Assembly (NCBI GenBank): GCA_947493885.1
Contig: CANLTE010000003.1
Coordinates: forward strand, 480,264 to 544,263
Length of the DNA stretch: 64,000 bases
Source of the DNA: an uncultured Maribacter sp.
Lineage (GTDB): Bacteria; Bacteroidota; Bacteroidia; Flavobacteriales; Flavobacteriaceae
Reading direction: 5' to 3'
Part shown: positions 1 through 10,700 of the stretch, in pieces
Layout of the letters: every line of letters begins with the position of its first letter
Numbering within the stretch: the stretch's first letter is position 1
Program-made: the position numbers and the translations under genes
The notes under the pieces: model-generated
What the model saw: the letters and a program-made list of their open reading frames with translations, nothing else
Databases searched by the model: none
Told to the model about the DNA's origin: nothing

Positions 1-29
1 TTCCTGCCATTGTAATCGTAGTTTAAATT

Positions 30-37
30 CAAAGGTA
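30..37 (-). promoter_or_regulatory. possible leftward promoter for a gene off the left edge
   Basis: On the minus strand this reads TACCTTTG, which fits the flavobacterial -7 element TAnnTTTG. An ATG GCA GGA on the same strand begins about 20 bases downstream, at 10 to 8, and would be the start of a gene cut off by the window edge. No good -33 TTG is seen at the usual spacing, so this is tentative. Confidence 0.3.
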
Positions 38-190
38 AATCTATTCTCATAAAAATGGAAATTTAGATCAGTTAATACATATTTCGCTGTGGTTTTGTTA
101 AAAACAAATTAACCGTATTATTATAATTTAATGATTTGTGATTAACGTTTTAATCATATACTAAGTGTTATTTTGTGAAAAAGCAAAATC

Positions 191-1042
191 TTGAAAAAAC
201 GAAAAATAAACGTTGTAGTTATTTCTGATGTTCATTTGGGCACCACCGAGTGTAGAGCAGAAGAATTACTCGCTTATTTAAGTAGCATAAATCCATCTAA
301 ATTAATACTTAATGGAGATATTTTAGATATCTGGAAAACAACATCATCTTATTTTCCATCTTCTCACATGAAAATTATCCGAAAAATATTTGGCATGGCC
401 GCAAAAGGAACGGATGTGTATTACATTACGGGGAATCATGACGACATGCTTAGAAAATTTCGAGGCAAATCTGTAGGAAACATTCATATTACAAACAAAC
501 TATCGCTTGATTTAGATGGAAAAAAAGCTTGCTTTTACCACGGAGATATTTTTGACAACGTATTACAAAATGGTAAATGGATGGTTAAGTTAGGTTTTTA
601 TTCTTATAATGGTTTATATAGAATTAATACCTTGGTTAATAAAGTATTACGCAAAATTGGAAGGGAGCGCTCTTTTTCTAAAAAAATAAGCTCTGGAAAC
701 AAAAAAGCTCTTAAAAAACTCACTTTTTTCGAAAAAACTAATGTAAATCTCGCTATTGAAAAAGGGTATAATTTTGTGGTTTGCGGACATACACACCGAC
801 CTAAAAAAGAGATTGTAATAACCAAAAATGGCAATTGCACTTATCTAAATTCGGGGGATTGGGTTAAAAACCTTACCGCTCTTGAATATTCGTTTAAACG
901 ATGGAAGATATATAGATATAACTATGACAAATTATCACCGTTTTACGTTGATGAAGAATTAAAAGAAATGGATATTCACGAAATCATTAACTTTTATGCA
1001 TCAAAAAACGACAACGAATTACTTGATGAGGGCGTTGTTTAA
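191..1042 (+). CDS. LpxH-like UDP-2,3-diacylglucosamine diphosphatase family metallophosphoesterase
   Basis: This 283-residue calcineurin-like phosphoesterase carries the full two-metal motif set: DVHLG near residue 13, GDILD near 42, GNHDD near 81, HGDIFD near 116 and GHTHRP near 198. In the LpxH family these residues hydrolyse UDP-2,3-diacylglucosamine to lipid X at the inner face of the cytoplasmic membrane during lipid A synthesis. The start is a TTG; I see no better ATG upstream and the next in-frame methionine would remove the first metal motif. The last 24 bases overlap tail-to-tail with the convergent oxidoreductase gene. The family is clear; the precise substrate is inferred, since related flavobacterial paralogues have not all been tested. 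Confidence 0.8.
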   Translation: MKKRKINVVVISDVHLGTTECRAEELLAYLSSINPSKLILNGDILDIWKTTSSYFPSSHMKIIRKIFGMAAKGTDVYYITGNHDDMLRKFRGKSVGNIHITNKLSLDLDGKKACFYHGDIFDNVLQNGKWMVKLGFYSYNGLYRINTLVNKVLRKIGRERSFSKKISSGNKKALKKLTFFEKTNVNLAIEKGYNFVVCGHTHRPKKEIVITKNGNCTYLNSGDWVKNLTALEYSFKRWKIYRYNYDKLSPFYVDEELKEMDIHEIINFYASKNDNELLDEGVV

Positions 1043-3931
1043 AATTGTTATTGGGTGTTGTGCTTTGCGTTTGGTTCCATCAAATATTTGATGCCTACAG
1101 CTTGTACCATTTGCTGAAATTATTACATCGTCCTCAGATTTACGAACAGCGGGAAATAATTTTAACTCTCCTACCTGCATACTCACATCATAATGCTCTT
1201 TTTCATATCCAAAAGAGCCAGCCATACCACAACAACCTGAACTAATTATTGAAACCTTATAATTTTCAGGTAGATTTAGTACATCAAAAGTTACTTTTTG
1301 ATTAGAAAGTGCTTTTTGATGACAATGATTATGGATTTTCACTGTCTTAGCTTCTTTTGTAAAACTATCTGAAGTTATATTTCCTTTGTTAATTTCTGAA
1401 GCTAAAAACTCTTCAATTAAGAAGGCATTATTGGCAACAGCTTCCGCAACAGTCTTATCATCACATAATCTTTTATACTCATCCCTAAAAGTTAGAATAG
1501 CGGAAGGCTCTAATCCCAAGACAGGTATATTTTTGTCTGCAATCTTTTTAAGGTCTTTGCTATTTTTCAATGCCAGTTTTTTTGCTTGTTTTAAAAACCC
1601 TTTTGAAATATAAGTTCGACCACTTTCTGCATAAAACAGCTCAACTGAATAACCTAAAGCATTTAAAACTTCAATAGCATCCTTACCTAAATTCACATCT
1701 AAATACTGCGTGAATTCATCGATAAATAGCACCACTTTTTTATTAACACTAACTAATTTATTATCAAAACTTTGAATATGTTTATTAAAATTAAAACTTG
1801 ACACGTTAGGTATTCTTCTGTTTTTAGCAACTCCGGTTATATTTTTTAGTATACCACTAAAAAAAGATGAGTTAAACATTGCATTTGTAAGTCCAGAAAA
1901 ATTACTTCCAAGCTTATTTAAACTTGTGCTATAAGCAAAGAACTTACTCCTAAAAGGGTATCCATTTTTTTCTTGATACTGATACAAAAACTCAGCTTTC
2001 AAAGTAGCTACATCCACATTACTTGGACACTCACTTGCACAAGCTTTACAACTTAAACATAAACTAAAAACCTCTTTTAGTTCTTTGTTATCAAACTTAT
2101 TAAGTTCCTCCGAAGTGGTTAAAAATTCCCTTAATGCATTAGCACGTCCCCTGGTAGTATCTTTTTCATTCTTTGTGGCATGATAACTGGGGCACATACC
2201 ACCAGACATTTTATGCGTCTTACGGCAATCCCCGCTTCCATTACATTTTTCAGCTGCCTTTAAGATACCCTCACTATCAGAGAAATCCATTAATGTAGCT
2301 ATAACGGGCTCTTTCCTATCTACCTCATACCTAAGTGATTCATCCATAGGATAGGCATCAACTATTTTTCCAGGGTTGAAAATATTATTGGGATCAAAGT
2401 ATGACTTAACGCGCTTTAAAAGCTCATAATTTTTATCTCCAATCATTAACGGAATAAACTCCGCTCTCACAATTCCGTCTCCATGCTCTCCACTAAAAGA
2501 ACCCTTATATTTTTTCGTTAGCTTAGCTACATCAGTAGTTATTGACCTAAACAAACCAACGTCTTCCGCCTTTTTTAAATTTAATATAGGCCGTAAATGC
2601 AATTCTCCTGCTCCAGCATGTGCGTAATAAACTGCAGTTTGATTATAACCCTTCATTATTTCAGAAAATTCAAGAATAAAATCCTTTAAATCTTCTAAAG
2701 CCACCGCTGTATCCTCAATACACGCAACTGCCTTTCTATCTCCCACTATATTTCCTAAAAGCCCTAAACCTGCTTTACGTAGTTCTATAGCTTTATTAAT
2801 ATCACTTCCTTTTAATACTGGATTGGCATAGCTTAGACCCGACTTTTCTACAGTTTTTAATAATTCATCCACTTGATGTTGCAAGTCTTCCTGAGTATGC
2901 CCTTTTACCTCTAACATTAACAATGCTGCAGGATCGCCTTCTACAAAAAAACGATTAGCCAACTGAGCTCTATTGTTTTTTGTACAATCAAGAATCACTT
3001 TATCCATCATTTCGCACACATGCAAACTGTGATACATTACTGGCGCAACATCGCTCAAGCAATCTTCTAAACTTTTATAATGCGTTACAACCATTGCTGA
3101 TAATGGAGGCGGCAAATCATCCAACTGCAGGGTGATTTCGGTTGTAAAGGCTAAGGTTCCTTCACTACCACTTAATAATTCACAAAAATTAAAACCTAAA
3201 TTATCTCCTCCGAAAACTTCAGATTTCAATAACTCATCCACTGCATATCCTGTATTTCTACGGTGTATGGTACGTTTAGGAAATTCTCTTACAATTTCGT
3301 TTGATATTTCACTGTTATTTAATTCTTTAAATACATTTTTATAAAGTAAAGATTCAAATGTATTCGTATTGAATTTATCCTCAAAATCAACTTTGGATAA
3401 GGTATTAAATTCAGCTTCACTCCCATCAGCTAAAACCGTTTTTAAAGCAACAACCTTATCTCTTGTTACGCCATATTGAATGGAAGTTGTTCCTGACGAA
3501 TTATTCCCAACCATACCACCTATCATGCACCTATTTGAGGTTGATGTATTTGGGCCAAAAAACAAACCATAAGGTTTTAAAAACAAATTTAACTCATCAC
3601 GAATAACCCCTGGCTGAACAGTTACCTGTTTCTTCTCTTCATTAAGACTTAAAATTTGAGTGAAATTTTTAGAAACATCTACAACAATACCCTCTCCAAC
3701 ACATTGTCCTGCCAACGAAGTACCAGCTGTTCTAGGAATTAACCCTAAGCCATTTTTAGTTGCATAGTTTACCAATATTTTAATATCGTCCACAGTTTCA
3801 GGAAAAGCTACTGCAAGCGGTGTTTTTCTATAAACAGATGCATCTGTTGCATACAATGTCGTACTTAAAGTATCAAACTTTAACGTTCCTTTTAACTTTT
3901 TTTCCAGGATTTCTAGTGAATTTTTAGTCAA
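1019..3931 (-). CDS. FAD-linked oxidase / Fe-S (GlcD-GlpC type) fusion oxidoreductase
   Basis: This 970-residue protein fuses a FAD-binding_4 oxidase to an iron-sulfur electron-transfer half. The N-terminal part has the FAD/PCMH motifs (PRTAGTSLAGQCVG near residue 63, MVGNNSSGT near 140) and a FAD-oxidase C-terminal domain ending near FNPGKIVDAYP. The second half has cysteine clusters around CNGSGDCRKTH and CLSCKACASECP, then CCG-type cysteines (HNHCHQK and SGCCGMAGSFG) near the end. Such fusions oxidise D-2-hydroxy acids such as D-lactate or D-2-hydroxyglutarate and pass electrons to the quinone pool or an electron-transfer protein; the substrate cannot be read from the sequence. The start is TTG, the only possible start between an upstream in-frame stop and the conserved region. 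No signal peptide. Confidence 0.85.
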   Translation of the reverse strand: MTKNSLEILEKKLKGTLKFDTLSTTLYATDASVYRKTPLAVAFPETVDDIKILVNYATKNGLGLIPRTAGTSLAGQCVGEGIVVDVSKNFTQILSLNEEKKQVTVQPGVIRDELNLFLKPYGLFFGPNTSTSNRCMIGGMVGNNSSGTTSIQYGVTRDKVVALKTVLADGSEAEFNTLSKVDFEDKFNTNTFESLLYKNVFKELNNSEISNEIVREFPKRTIHRRNTGYAVDELLKSEVFGGDNLGFNFCELLSGSEGTLAFTTEITLQLDDLPPPLSAMVVTHYKSLEDCLSDVAPVMYHSLHVCEMMDKVILDCTKNNRAQLANRFFVEGDPAALLMLEVKGHTQEDLQHQVDELLKTVEKSGLSYANPVLKGSDINKAIELRKAGLGLLGNIVGDRKAVACIEDTAVALEDLKDFILEFSEIMKGYNQTAVYYAHAGAGELHLRPILNLKKAEDVGLFRSITTDVAKLTKKYKGSFSGEHGDGIVRAEFIPLMIGDKNYELLKRVKSYFDPNNIFNPGKIVDAYPMDESLRYEVDRKEPVIATLMDFSDSEGILKAAEKCNGSGDCRKTHKMSGGMCPSYHATKNEKDTTRGRANALREFLTTSEELNKFDNKELKEVFSLCLSCKACASECPSNVDVATLKAEFLYQYQEKNGYPFRSKFFAYSTSLNKLGSNFSGLTNAMFNSSFFSGILKNITGVAKNRRIPNVSSFNFNKHIQSFDNKLVSVNKKVVLFIDEFTQYLDVNLGKDAIEVLNALGYSVELFYAESGRTYISKGFLKQAKKLALKNSKDLKKIADKNIPVLGLEPSAILTFRDEYKRLCDDKTVAEAVANNAFLIEEFLASEINKGNITSDSFTKEAKTVKIHNHCHQKALSNQKVTFDVLNLPENYKVSIISSGCCGMAGSFGYEKEHYDVSMQVGELKLFPAVRKSEDDVIISANGTSCRHQIFDGTKRKAQHPITILNNALIK

Positions 3932-4030
3932 CTTTGCACAATTTAAGCCGCTAATTTAAGTTTTTATTGTTTGAACATAGATGCTATTTGGCGCATTTTT
4001 TTTGGAATCAATAATCATAAATCAGAACAT

Positions 4031-4516
4031 ATGAAAATTGTTAAATTACTAACTATACTTCTTGTATTTGCTACCCTCTCAGTAAGTGCTCAAGATATTG
4101 CCACACACGCTTTGGGTGTGCGTTTAGGTGATAGCGATGGTTTTGGAGCGGAAATATCGTATCAAAAGTCCGTGGGCAGATTCAATCGTTTCGAATTAGA
4201 CATGGGGTTTAGAGATGGCAGAAATTTTGATGCTTTTAAAGCTGCATTAGTGTTTCAAAGAGTAAATGAAATTGATCGCAGCTTTAATTGGTATTACGGT
4301 GCTGGTTTTGGTGCTGGAAGTGTTGACTTTACGTATCCCGCCGACGAAGGCCTTTTTGTTTTTGTAGCTGGTGATATAGGCGTAGAATGCAATTTTGAAT
4401 CTTTACCCCTACTAATATCCTTAGACTGTAGGCCCGAGATTGGACTTAAAGGATATAGCGGATTTTCAAATCGCTTTGATTTTGATGTTGCCCTTGGTAT
4501 TCGATATCAGTTTTAA
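4031..4516 (+). CDS. small predicted outer-membrane beta-barrel protein
   Basis: The protein has 161 residues starting at the ATG that opens a clean signal peptide (MKIVKLLTILLVFATLSVSAQ). An upstream in-frame TTG at 3971 would add 20 residues before the signal peptide and is unlikely. The mature part is alternating hydrophobic and polar with many glycines and aromatic residues and ends in an aromatic residue (GIRYQF), as expected for a small transmembrane beta-barrel or an outer-membrane-associated protein. I do not recognise a named family. It stands alone between the oxidoreductase, which is divergent, and the TlpA gene. Confidence 0.65.
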   Translation: MKIVKLLTILLVFATLSVSAQDIATHALGVRLGDSDGFGAEISYQKSVGRFNRFELDMGFRDGRNFDAFKAALVFQRVNEIDRSFNWYYGAGFGAGSVDFTYPADEGLFVFVAGDIGVECNFESLPLLISLDCRPEIGLKGYSGFSNRFDFDVALGIRYQF

Positions 4517-4636
4517 GTCAAAATAAAGAAAGAGCATGCTCATTAAAAAAGTAGTGAAAACTATTGAGGAATAAAGTTAAAACACACTGATATTATTCCT
4601 TTTATAAGTGTACTTTTATATGCAGTATAGAATAAT

Positions 4637-4644
4637 TACATTTG
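4637..4644 (+). promoter_or_regulatory. -7 promoter element for the TlpA-type gene
   Basis: TACATTTG fits the Bacteroidota -7 consensus TAnnTTTG and lies 19 bases before the ATG at 4664. No clear TTG is present at -33. Confidence 0.45.
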
Positions 4645-4663
4645 TTGCTCTAAAAATAATACA

Positions 4664-5794
4664 ATGAAAAAAACGCTTTTTGCTCTTTGCATAGCTTTAA
4701 CTGCTATTGCTTGTAATACAACTCCTGAAGGTTATGTTGTTAATGGAACATTAACTGGTGAAATTGAAAACGGGACTCAAGTTTTCCTAAAAAGGATAGA
4801 CGAAAGAAATCAGCCTATTGTAATTGATACTGCTTTAGTTGAAAACGGGAATTTTAAATTTACAGGTAAAACTAACTATCCAGAGCTGCATTATATTTTT
4901 ATTGATAAAATAGGAACTTTTGCCCCTATTGTTCTTGAAAATGGTGAGATTGAATTTAAAAGCCAAAAAGATAGCCTTAACATGGCTAAAATAAAGGGAA
5001 CAAAGCAAAATGAAATTTTCAATGATTATATTGAAAAGTCCAGAAGTATTTCTCAAAGAGCTAAGTCTATTCAAGACGACATGCGCAAAGCATCATTAGA
5101 ACGGCAGGAAGAAACTGCTTTAGCTTTGAAAGATGAAATGGAGGAGTTAAAAGGAGAGTATAAAGACTTTGAAAAAAATTACATTACCAACAATCCAAGT
5201 TCTTTAATTGCTGCACTACTTATTGACAGAAGTTTATCTGCTAAAGTAATTACTCCCAAAGAGGGAAAGGAATTTTACGATGCACTTACTCCTGAAATTA
5301 AAGACACAAAACCAGGCAAACGTATTTTAAAATCTTTGGAAAGATTAGAAACCGAAGAGGTTAAAGAAAATAATACAGCTGTTGGAGCTAAAGCTCCAGA
5401 TTTTTCAGGCCCTTCTCCTGATGGAAAAGTTATTGCCCTTAATGATGTTTTAGGAAAAGTAACTCTAATTGATTTTTGGGCAGCTTGGTGTAAACCTTGT
5501 AGAGCTGAAAATCCAAATGTGGTTAAAGTATATAACAAGTACCATGATAAAGGACTTAATGTTATTGGTGTTTCTTTAGATAAAAAAGAAGATGCTTGGA
5601 AAAAAGCAATAGCTGATGATGGATTAGTTTGGCACCAAATCTCTAACCTTGCTTATTTTAACGATGAAATAGCAAAATTGTATAACGTAAATGCAATACC
5701 TGCTGCTTTTTTACTAGATGAGAATGGTGTTATTATTGCTAAAAATCTTAGAGGACCTGCTTTGGAGGCTAAAATTTCAGAATTGCTGAAATAA
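4664..5794 (+). CDS. TlpA-type thiol:disulfide oxidoreductase lipoprotein (DUF4369 + thioredoxin fold)
   Basis: This is a 376-residue lipoprotein; the signal peptide ends at a lipobox (LTAIAC). Residues of about 25 to 115 form a DUF4369-type beta domain (GYVVNGTLTGEI onward), followed by a charged helical linker rich in Lys and Glu, then an AhpC/TlpA thioredoxin fold from about residue 240. The redox motif WCKPC is intact at about residues 275 to 279 and a cis-Pro loop (NAIPAAF) follows. Proteins of this type reduce or isomerise cysteines of exported proteins in the periplasm. It has its own promoter element and a strong terminator, so it is probably monocistronic. The partner protein is unknown. 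Confidence 0.85.
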   Translation: MKKTLFALCIALTAIACNTTPEGYVVNGTLTGEIENGTQVFLKRIDERNQPIVIDTALVENGNFKFTGKTNYPELHYIFIDKIGTFAPIVLENGEIEFKSQKDSLNMAKIKGTKQNEIFNDYIEKSRSISQRAKSIQDDMRKASLERQEETALALKDEMEELKGEYKDFEKNYITNNPSSLIAALLIDRSLSAKVITPKEGKEFYDALTPEIKDTKPGKRILKSLERLETEEVKENNTAVGAKAPDFSGPSPDGKVIALNDVLGKVTLIDFWAAWCKPCRAENPNVVKVYNKYHDKGLNVIGVSLDKKEDAWKKAIADDGLVWHQISNLAYFNDEIAKLYNVNAIPAAFLLDENGVIIAKNLRGPALEAKISELLK

Positions 5795-5814
5795 TATAAT
5801 CTGTATATGATAAA

Positions 5815-5850
5815 ATAAAAAAGGTGGGCATAAAACCCACCTTTTTTATT
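5815..5850. terminator. bidirectional intrinsic terminator
   Basis: The stem AAGGTGGG/CCCACCTT (5821-5828 and 5836-5843) is flanked by an A run on one side and a T run on the other, so it can stop both the TlpA transcript and the convergent SusC/SusD transcript. Confidence 0.85.
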
Positions 5851-5946
5851 TTTGATAGATATTAAATATTAACACCCTTTTTCAGCATATCATTAAAATT
5901 AGTAGGCAATCAAGAAATGTTGAATTGCCTACTAAATAACAACTAA

Positions 5947-7758
5947 CTAATACCCTGGATTCTGTACTATTTTAGGGTTTTGATCTATAACATTCTGAGG
6001 TATTGGACTCATATATTGTTTAAGATTAAATACAGCATCATCAAACTCTTCTTCCTCCACACTATAAATCCAAACACCAGAGTTATCAGAAGGAACTGAA
6101 TTACGAATTACCATATTATGAGTTGGAACAGACATAATATCTTCTGCTATTTTCCAGCGCTTGTTATCATAAAAGCGTTTATTCTCAAAGCATAGTTCCA
6201 CTCGTCTTTCGGAACGGATTGCAATACGCATTTGATCTTTACTTAAACCTGTTGCCAAGTTTGGTAAATTAGATCTATTTCTCACCTTGTTAATTGCTTC
6301 ATAAACGGATGCATCTGGTCCTATGGCTTCATTTTGAGCTTCAGCATAGTTTAACAAAATTTCAGCATACCTAAAGTAAACATCATTTTGTCCGCTAGCA
6401 CTTCCTGGGTCTGCATCGGGGTTTAGTCTCTTTTTTTGGTAGTACCCAGAATCCCCTGCATCAGTAGCACCTGCCAAATCAATTTGATTCGTTTTATCAG
6501 GGTTTGCATAAGTTTCATCTATTCGCGTGTAAATAATATCTTCTTCTGGCATCCAATCTAATTTATAGGTGGCACCGTCATGTACTATAAAGTCATAAAA
6601 ACGTTCCTCTCTATCTGTGTATGGAGATTGAGGGTCATAACCTGATGTTGGATCTGTTATATCCTTCCCATTTGCCATTTTAAAATTATCCACTAATTCT
6701 TGAGTAGGATTATAATTACCCCATGTTCTATACTGTCCTAACACATATGTTGGACCACCTCTTCTTTCATAATTACTAGACAAACTCCCTACATCTTCCA
6801 CAGCTTGTCTATCCCAAATAACTTCAGAATTATACTCATTTGATGCTCGCCATAAATTTGAAAGATCATTAAACAACTCATAGGTGCCTTCATATTCATC
6901 CATAAACTTTTTGTTAGTAGCAGCCGCCCTAGCCCATCTAGATTGGTCAGCAGTAGCAAAATGAACATAGTTCTCTGGATCTGAAAGGTATGCTTCCCCA
7001 CTATTAAACAAAGGGCTAGCGGCGAAAAGTTCTATCCAGCCTTTAACCGCTAATGCGGCGCCTAAAGTAGCTCTACCTGCATCTCCTTCACCTGAATTGT
7101 ACTTAACACTTAAATACTCATTATTAACTACACTTTCTAATTCGCTTGTAATAAAATTGAAGGTTTCTTCAAAAGTTGCTCTTGGTTTTAGCAGTTCATC
7201 TTCGGTAGAGGTATTTCTATCCAATGGTTCTAAAATAACAGGAAGCCCACCCACATGCACAAAATACTCACTGTAAAAATATGCTCTTAAAAAGCGCACC
7301 TCATCATATCTTTTATTATAGAAATCCAAAGTAAAACTCTCCTTGTTTTCTTCTAACTTTTGAAGTGCCGTATTACATTTTCTAAGCTTAGAAAAAAATG
7401 AAGACCATGAGTACCCATTAGTAGGGCCATGACTTCCAAACCAAGCACCAGTTGTACTGTTTCCTGGCACTTGACAAATACCTTTTCTCCATTGATAGGC
7501 TGTATAATAATGACTAATATTATAATCATCAGTATAATAATCTAGCTGCTCGGCAAATCGATTAAAATGAGGAAGTTCACTATATAAATCGTTTATGAAA
7601 ATATCGGCATTTGCATCTGAAGCCCACTGGGTGTCATCAGTAAGTTTAGATTTATTTGTGTTTTCTAAAAACTCATCATGATTACATGAAACCATAAAAA
7701 GTATCATAACTACAAACAAAATAGATTTCCATTTTGTTATGAATTTTATTTTTTTCAT
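5947..7758 (-). CDS. SusD/RagB family nutrient-binding outer-membrane lipoprotein
   Basis: This 603-residue SusD-like protein begins with a lipoprotein signal ending VSC at about residue 25. It has the family's N-terminal SusD-like region, the TPR-like helical core (YFYSEYFVHVGGLPVI, RAYFYSE) and the conserved C-terminal block with FRYAEILLNYAEAQNEA and ERRVELCFENKRFYD. SusD proteins sit over the SusC barrel and capture the ligand at the cell surface. It is the last gene of the sigma-fecR-susC-susD run, 27 bases after susC. No enzyme that would reveal the ligand lies nearby, so the substrate could be a glycan, peptide or another polymer. Confidence 0.93.
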   Translation of the reverse strand: MKKIKFITKWKSILFVVMILFMVSCNHDEFLENTNKSKLTDDTQWASDANADIFINDLYSELPHFNRFAEQLDYYTDDYNISHYYTAYQWRKGICQVPGNSTTGAWFGSHGPTNGYSWSSFFSKLRKCNTALQKLEENKESFTLDFYNKRYDEVRFLRAYFYSEYFVHVGGLPVILEPLDRNTSTEDELLKPRATFEETFNFITSELESVVNNEYLSVKYNSGEGDAGRATLGAALAVKGWIELFAASPLFNSGEAYLSDPENYVHFATADQSRWARAAATNKKFMDEYEGTYELFNDLSNLWRASNEYNSEVIWDRQAVEDVGSLSSNYERRGGPTYVLGQYRTWGNYNPTQELVDNFKMANGKDITDPTSGYDPQSPYTDREERFYDFIVHDGATYKLDWMPEEDIIYTRIDETYANPDKTNQIDLAGATDAGDSGYYQKKRLNPDADPGSASGQNDVYFRYAEILLNYAEAQNEAIGPDASVYEAINKVRNRSNLPNLATGLSKDQMRIAIRSERRVELCFENKRFYDNKRWKIAEDIMSVPTHNMVIRNSVPSDNSGVWIYSVEEEEFDDAVFNLKQYMSPIPQNVIDQNPKIVQNPGY

Positions 7759-7785
7759 CTTAATTATATTCTTTTACATTAATTT

Positions 7786-10700
7786 TTATAGGCTAATATT
7801 TACACCAAAGGCGAACGACTTACCAACTGGATAAGCTCTTTCCAGGTCTCTATACCCTAATTCTGGGTCGATAAAATCTAATCCACTAAAAGTTAAAAGG
7901 TTTTGACCAATTAAGTGAAAACGTATAGGCCCAACTCCCATTTTATCTGTTAATGCTACGGGTAACGTATACCCCAACGTCAACGTTTTTAATCTCAAAT
8001 AGCTTGTATCTTCAATCCAAAAATCTGAATTCTGACCATTATTTGGGGTTGGCGCTGTAGTTGCTCTTGGATACCTGGCATTTTGATTGTCTGGAGTCCA
8101 TCTGTTATCAAAATATTCGTAAGCAAAATTACTTCCATTATTACTAAATGGTACTGTTAAAAAAGTTCGCATACTTACACTTGATTTCGCTGCTCCTTGA
8201 AAAAACAAGGACAAGTCGAACCCTTTATGCTCAAAAGAAGTATTTAATCCAAAGGTCATTCCTGGATATTCCGAAGGGTCACCTATTACTGTTTCATCAT
8301 TGATATCTATAATACCATCTGGCACACCATCAGGCCCGCTTAAATCTGCATATCTTATATCTCCAGGTCGTAAATCCCCAAATTGCTGAACATTGTAACC
8401 ATCGTCTTCGTTTACAAAACCATCTCCATTTGTGTCATCCGAAGTTGAAAAAAGTCCTAAAGATTTGTATCCAAAACGCGTTCTTAAAGGACGCCCTTTT
8501 CGTGTTCTATTTGCATTCTCCCTTTGAGCATCGGACTCAAACAATTCAACAACTTCGTTTTTAGCGTAGCTAAAATTAGCTCCGATGTTCATGATTAAAC
8601 CGTTTTCAAATTTTTTAAAGGAGCTAACAGCGATTTCAAATCCGCGGTTATTCATTTCTCCCTTATTTTCCTGAGCCAGATCTAACCCATACTCCACAGG
8701 CAAAGTTACTTGTGGAGGAAGTAACATTCCTGTTCTGTCTTCCTTAAAATAATCAAACTCTAATTTCAACAAACTATTCCACATAGAAAGATCAAAACCA
8801 ATATCCAATTTGGTTGCAATTTCCCAGGTAATATTCGGGTTTGATTCTCGTGGAATTCTTGAACCTTGTACAACTGCACCAGATCCAAAAGCATAAGCGT
8901 TACCACGTAAATCGTAACCATCTAAATACTGATAATCTGCAATTCTAAAGGTTCCATTATTATTTCTAAAGTATGGTAAATTCCCAGATTTACCCCAGGA
9001 TCCCCGTAGTTTCAAATTATCTATGCTAGAAATGTTATTCATAAATTTCTCTTCTGATATTCTCCAACCTGCGGAATAAGCTGGAAAATAACCCCACCTT
9101 GATCCAGGGGCAAAAGAATAATGACCATCATAACGACCAGAAGCCTCAAGTAAATACTTGTCTTTATAGGTATATCCCAACCTATATACATAACCCAACT
9201 CGCTTTGAGTCCAGGAAGACCCTCTATTGCTAGAATCTAGCAAATCTGAACTACCCAAATCTAATTCGTCGATATCCAAACCAAATCTTTCTCGTCTTGC
9301 CTGAAACCAATCACCTTCTCGCTCCGTTGACTCTGCAACAAATAATCCCGATACGTTGTGATTCCCAAAGCTTCTTTTATAATTAACATAGCCCTGATAC
9401 GTAAAAGTTTTAGACCTTCTGTTTTGTATTTGCAACCATGTAAATGGTGCTCCGTTACCTTCTTGATTGGAAATCGCATCTGTGAATGTATAAGGAGTCG
9501 CATCTAAATTTATATTTTGATAAACAAATGGTACATGAAACCCTTTTTCATATTCTGATTTAGAGTCATAGCTAAATACTCCTTTTACACTTAATCCTTT
9601 TATAAAACTCAAATCTTGTTCCACCGCAACTGAACTCAATAAGGTATTATCTTCATCCTTTCTGTATCCTTTAGATTTTAAAACTCCAACTGGAGTACTT
9701 GCTGAAGATTCCCCCCATTTATCGCCACCTGGATATAATAAAGATTGTGTTGGCACAAATTTGTAAAAACTCCTGAATAAATGCGGAAGATTTTCATTAG
9801 CATCAATTCCTTTCGTATCTTCTATAGACCCTATAAGAGACAAACTAACCTTTGTTGTAGGAGTTATTTTAGTCTCCAATGACAAATCATAATTATACCT
9901 TTGATAACCTACTGGATCAAAAATACCTTCTTGTTTAAAACGACTAAGCGCCCCTCTATAGGTAACAAATTCTGTACCTCCACTAATTTCTATTCCGTTA
10001 GTTGTTACTGGTGATGTTGTTTTATAAACATCCGTAAATTTAGAATCTGGGTACAAAAAAGGATCCTGTGCATGTAAATTATCATAATTTGCAACTAAAT
10101 TTGGATCATTTGGTGGTGTTGATCCATTAGGATTATCATTAAAATACCCTTCGTTTTGGATAATCATATAATCTTTAGCGCTTACCATTTCTGGAAGATA
10201 TGTCGGTTTTTGAAAACCCACAGAGGTACTAATAGAAACACTTGGTTTTCCTAATTTTCCTTTTTTTGTTGTTATCAGAATAACCCCATTAGCTCCTCCT
10301 ATACCAAACGGAGCAACAGCAGCTGCATCTTTTAAAACAGTAACCGTTTCAATAGAGTTTGGATTTATTTGTTGAAGGTTGTTTCGTCTTATACCATCAA
10401 CAACTATTAACGGACTTGTACTACCATTAGTTACAACCCCTCTAATATTTATATTTGGGCTGTCGTCTCCAGGAGCACCTCCATTTGGTCTCATATTTAA
10501 CCCTGTTACCCTACCTGCTAACGAGCTAGCTACATTTGAAACTGGGATTTCAGAAACTTCTTTTGCCTTTAAGCTACTTATAGCTCCTGTTACGGTTGTT
10601 TTTTTCTGGGTACTATAAGCAACAATTACAACTTCTTCTAAACTTGCTGCATCTTCCTTTAAAGTTACATTTATAGTGTTTTTTCCATCAACTAGTAATT

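Noticed and set aside
1..10. Partial gene at the left edge on the minus strand (ATG GCA GGA)
   Set aside because: Only three codons are in view, so no coding claim can be made; only the promoter-like element is recorded.
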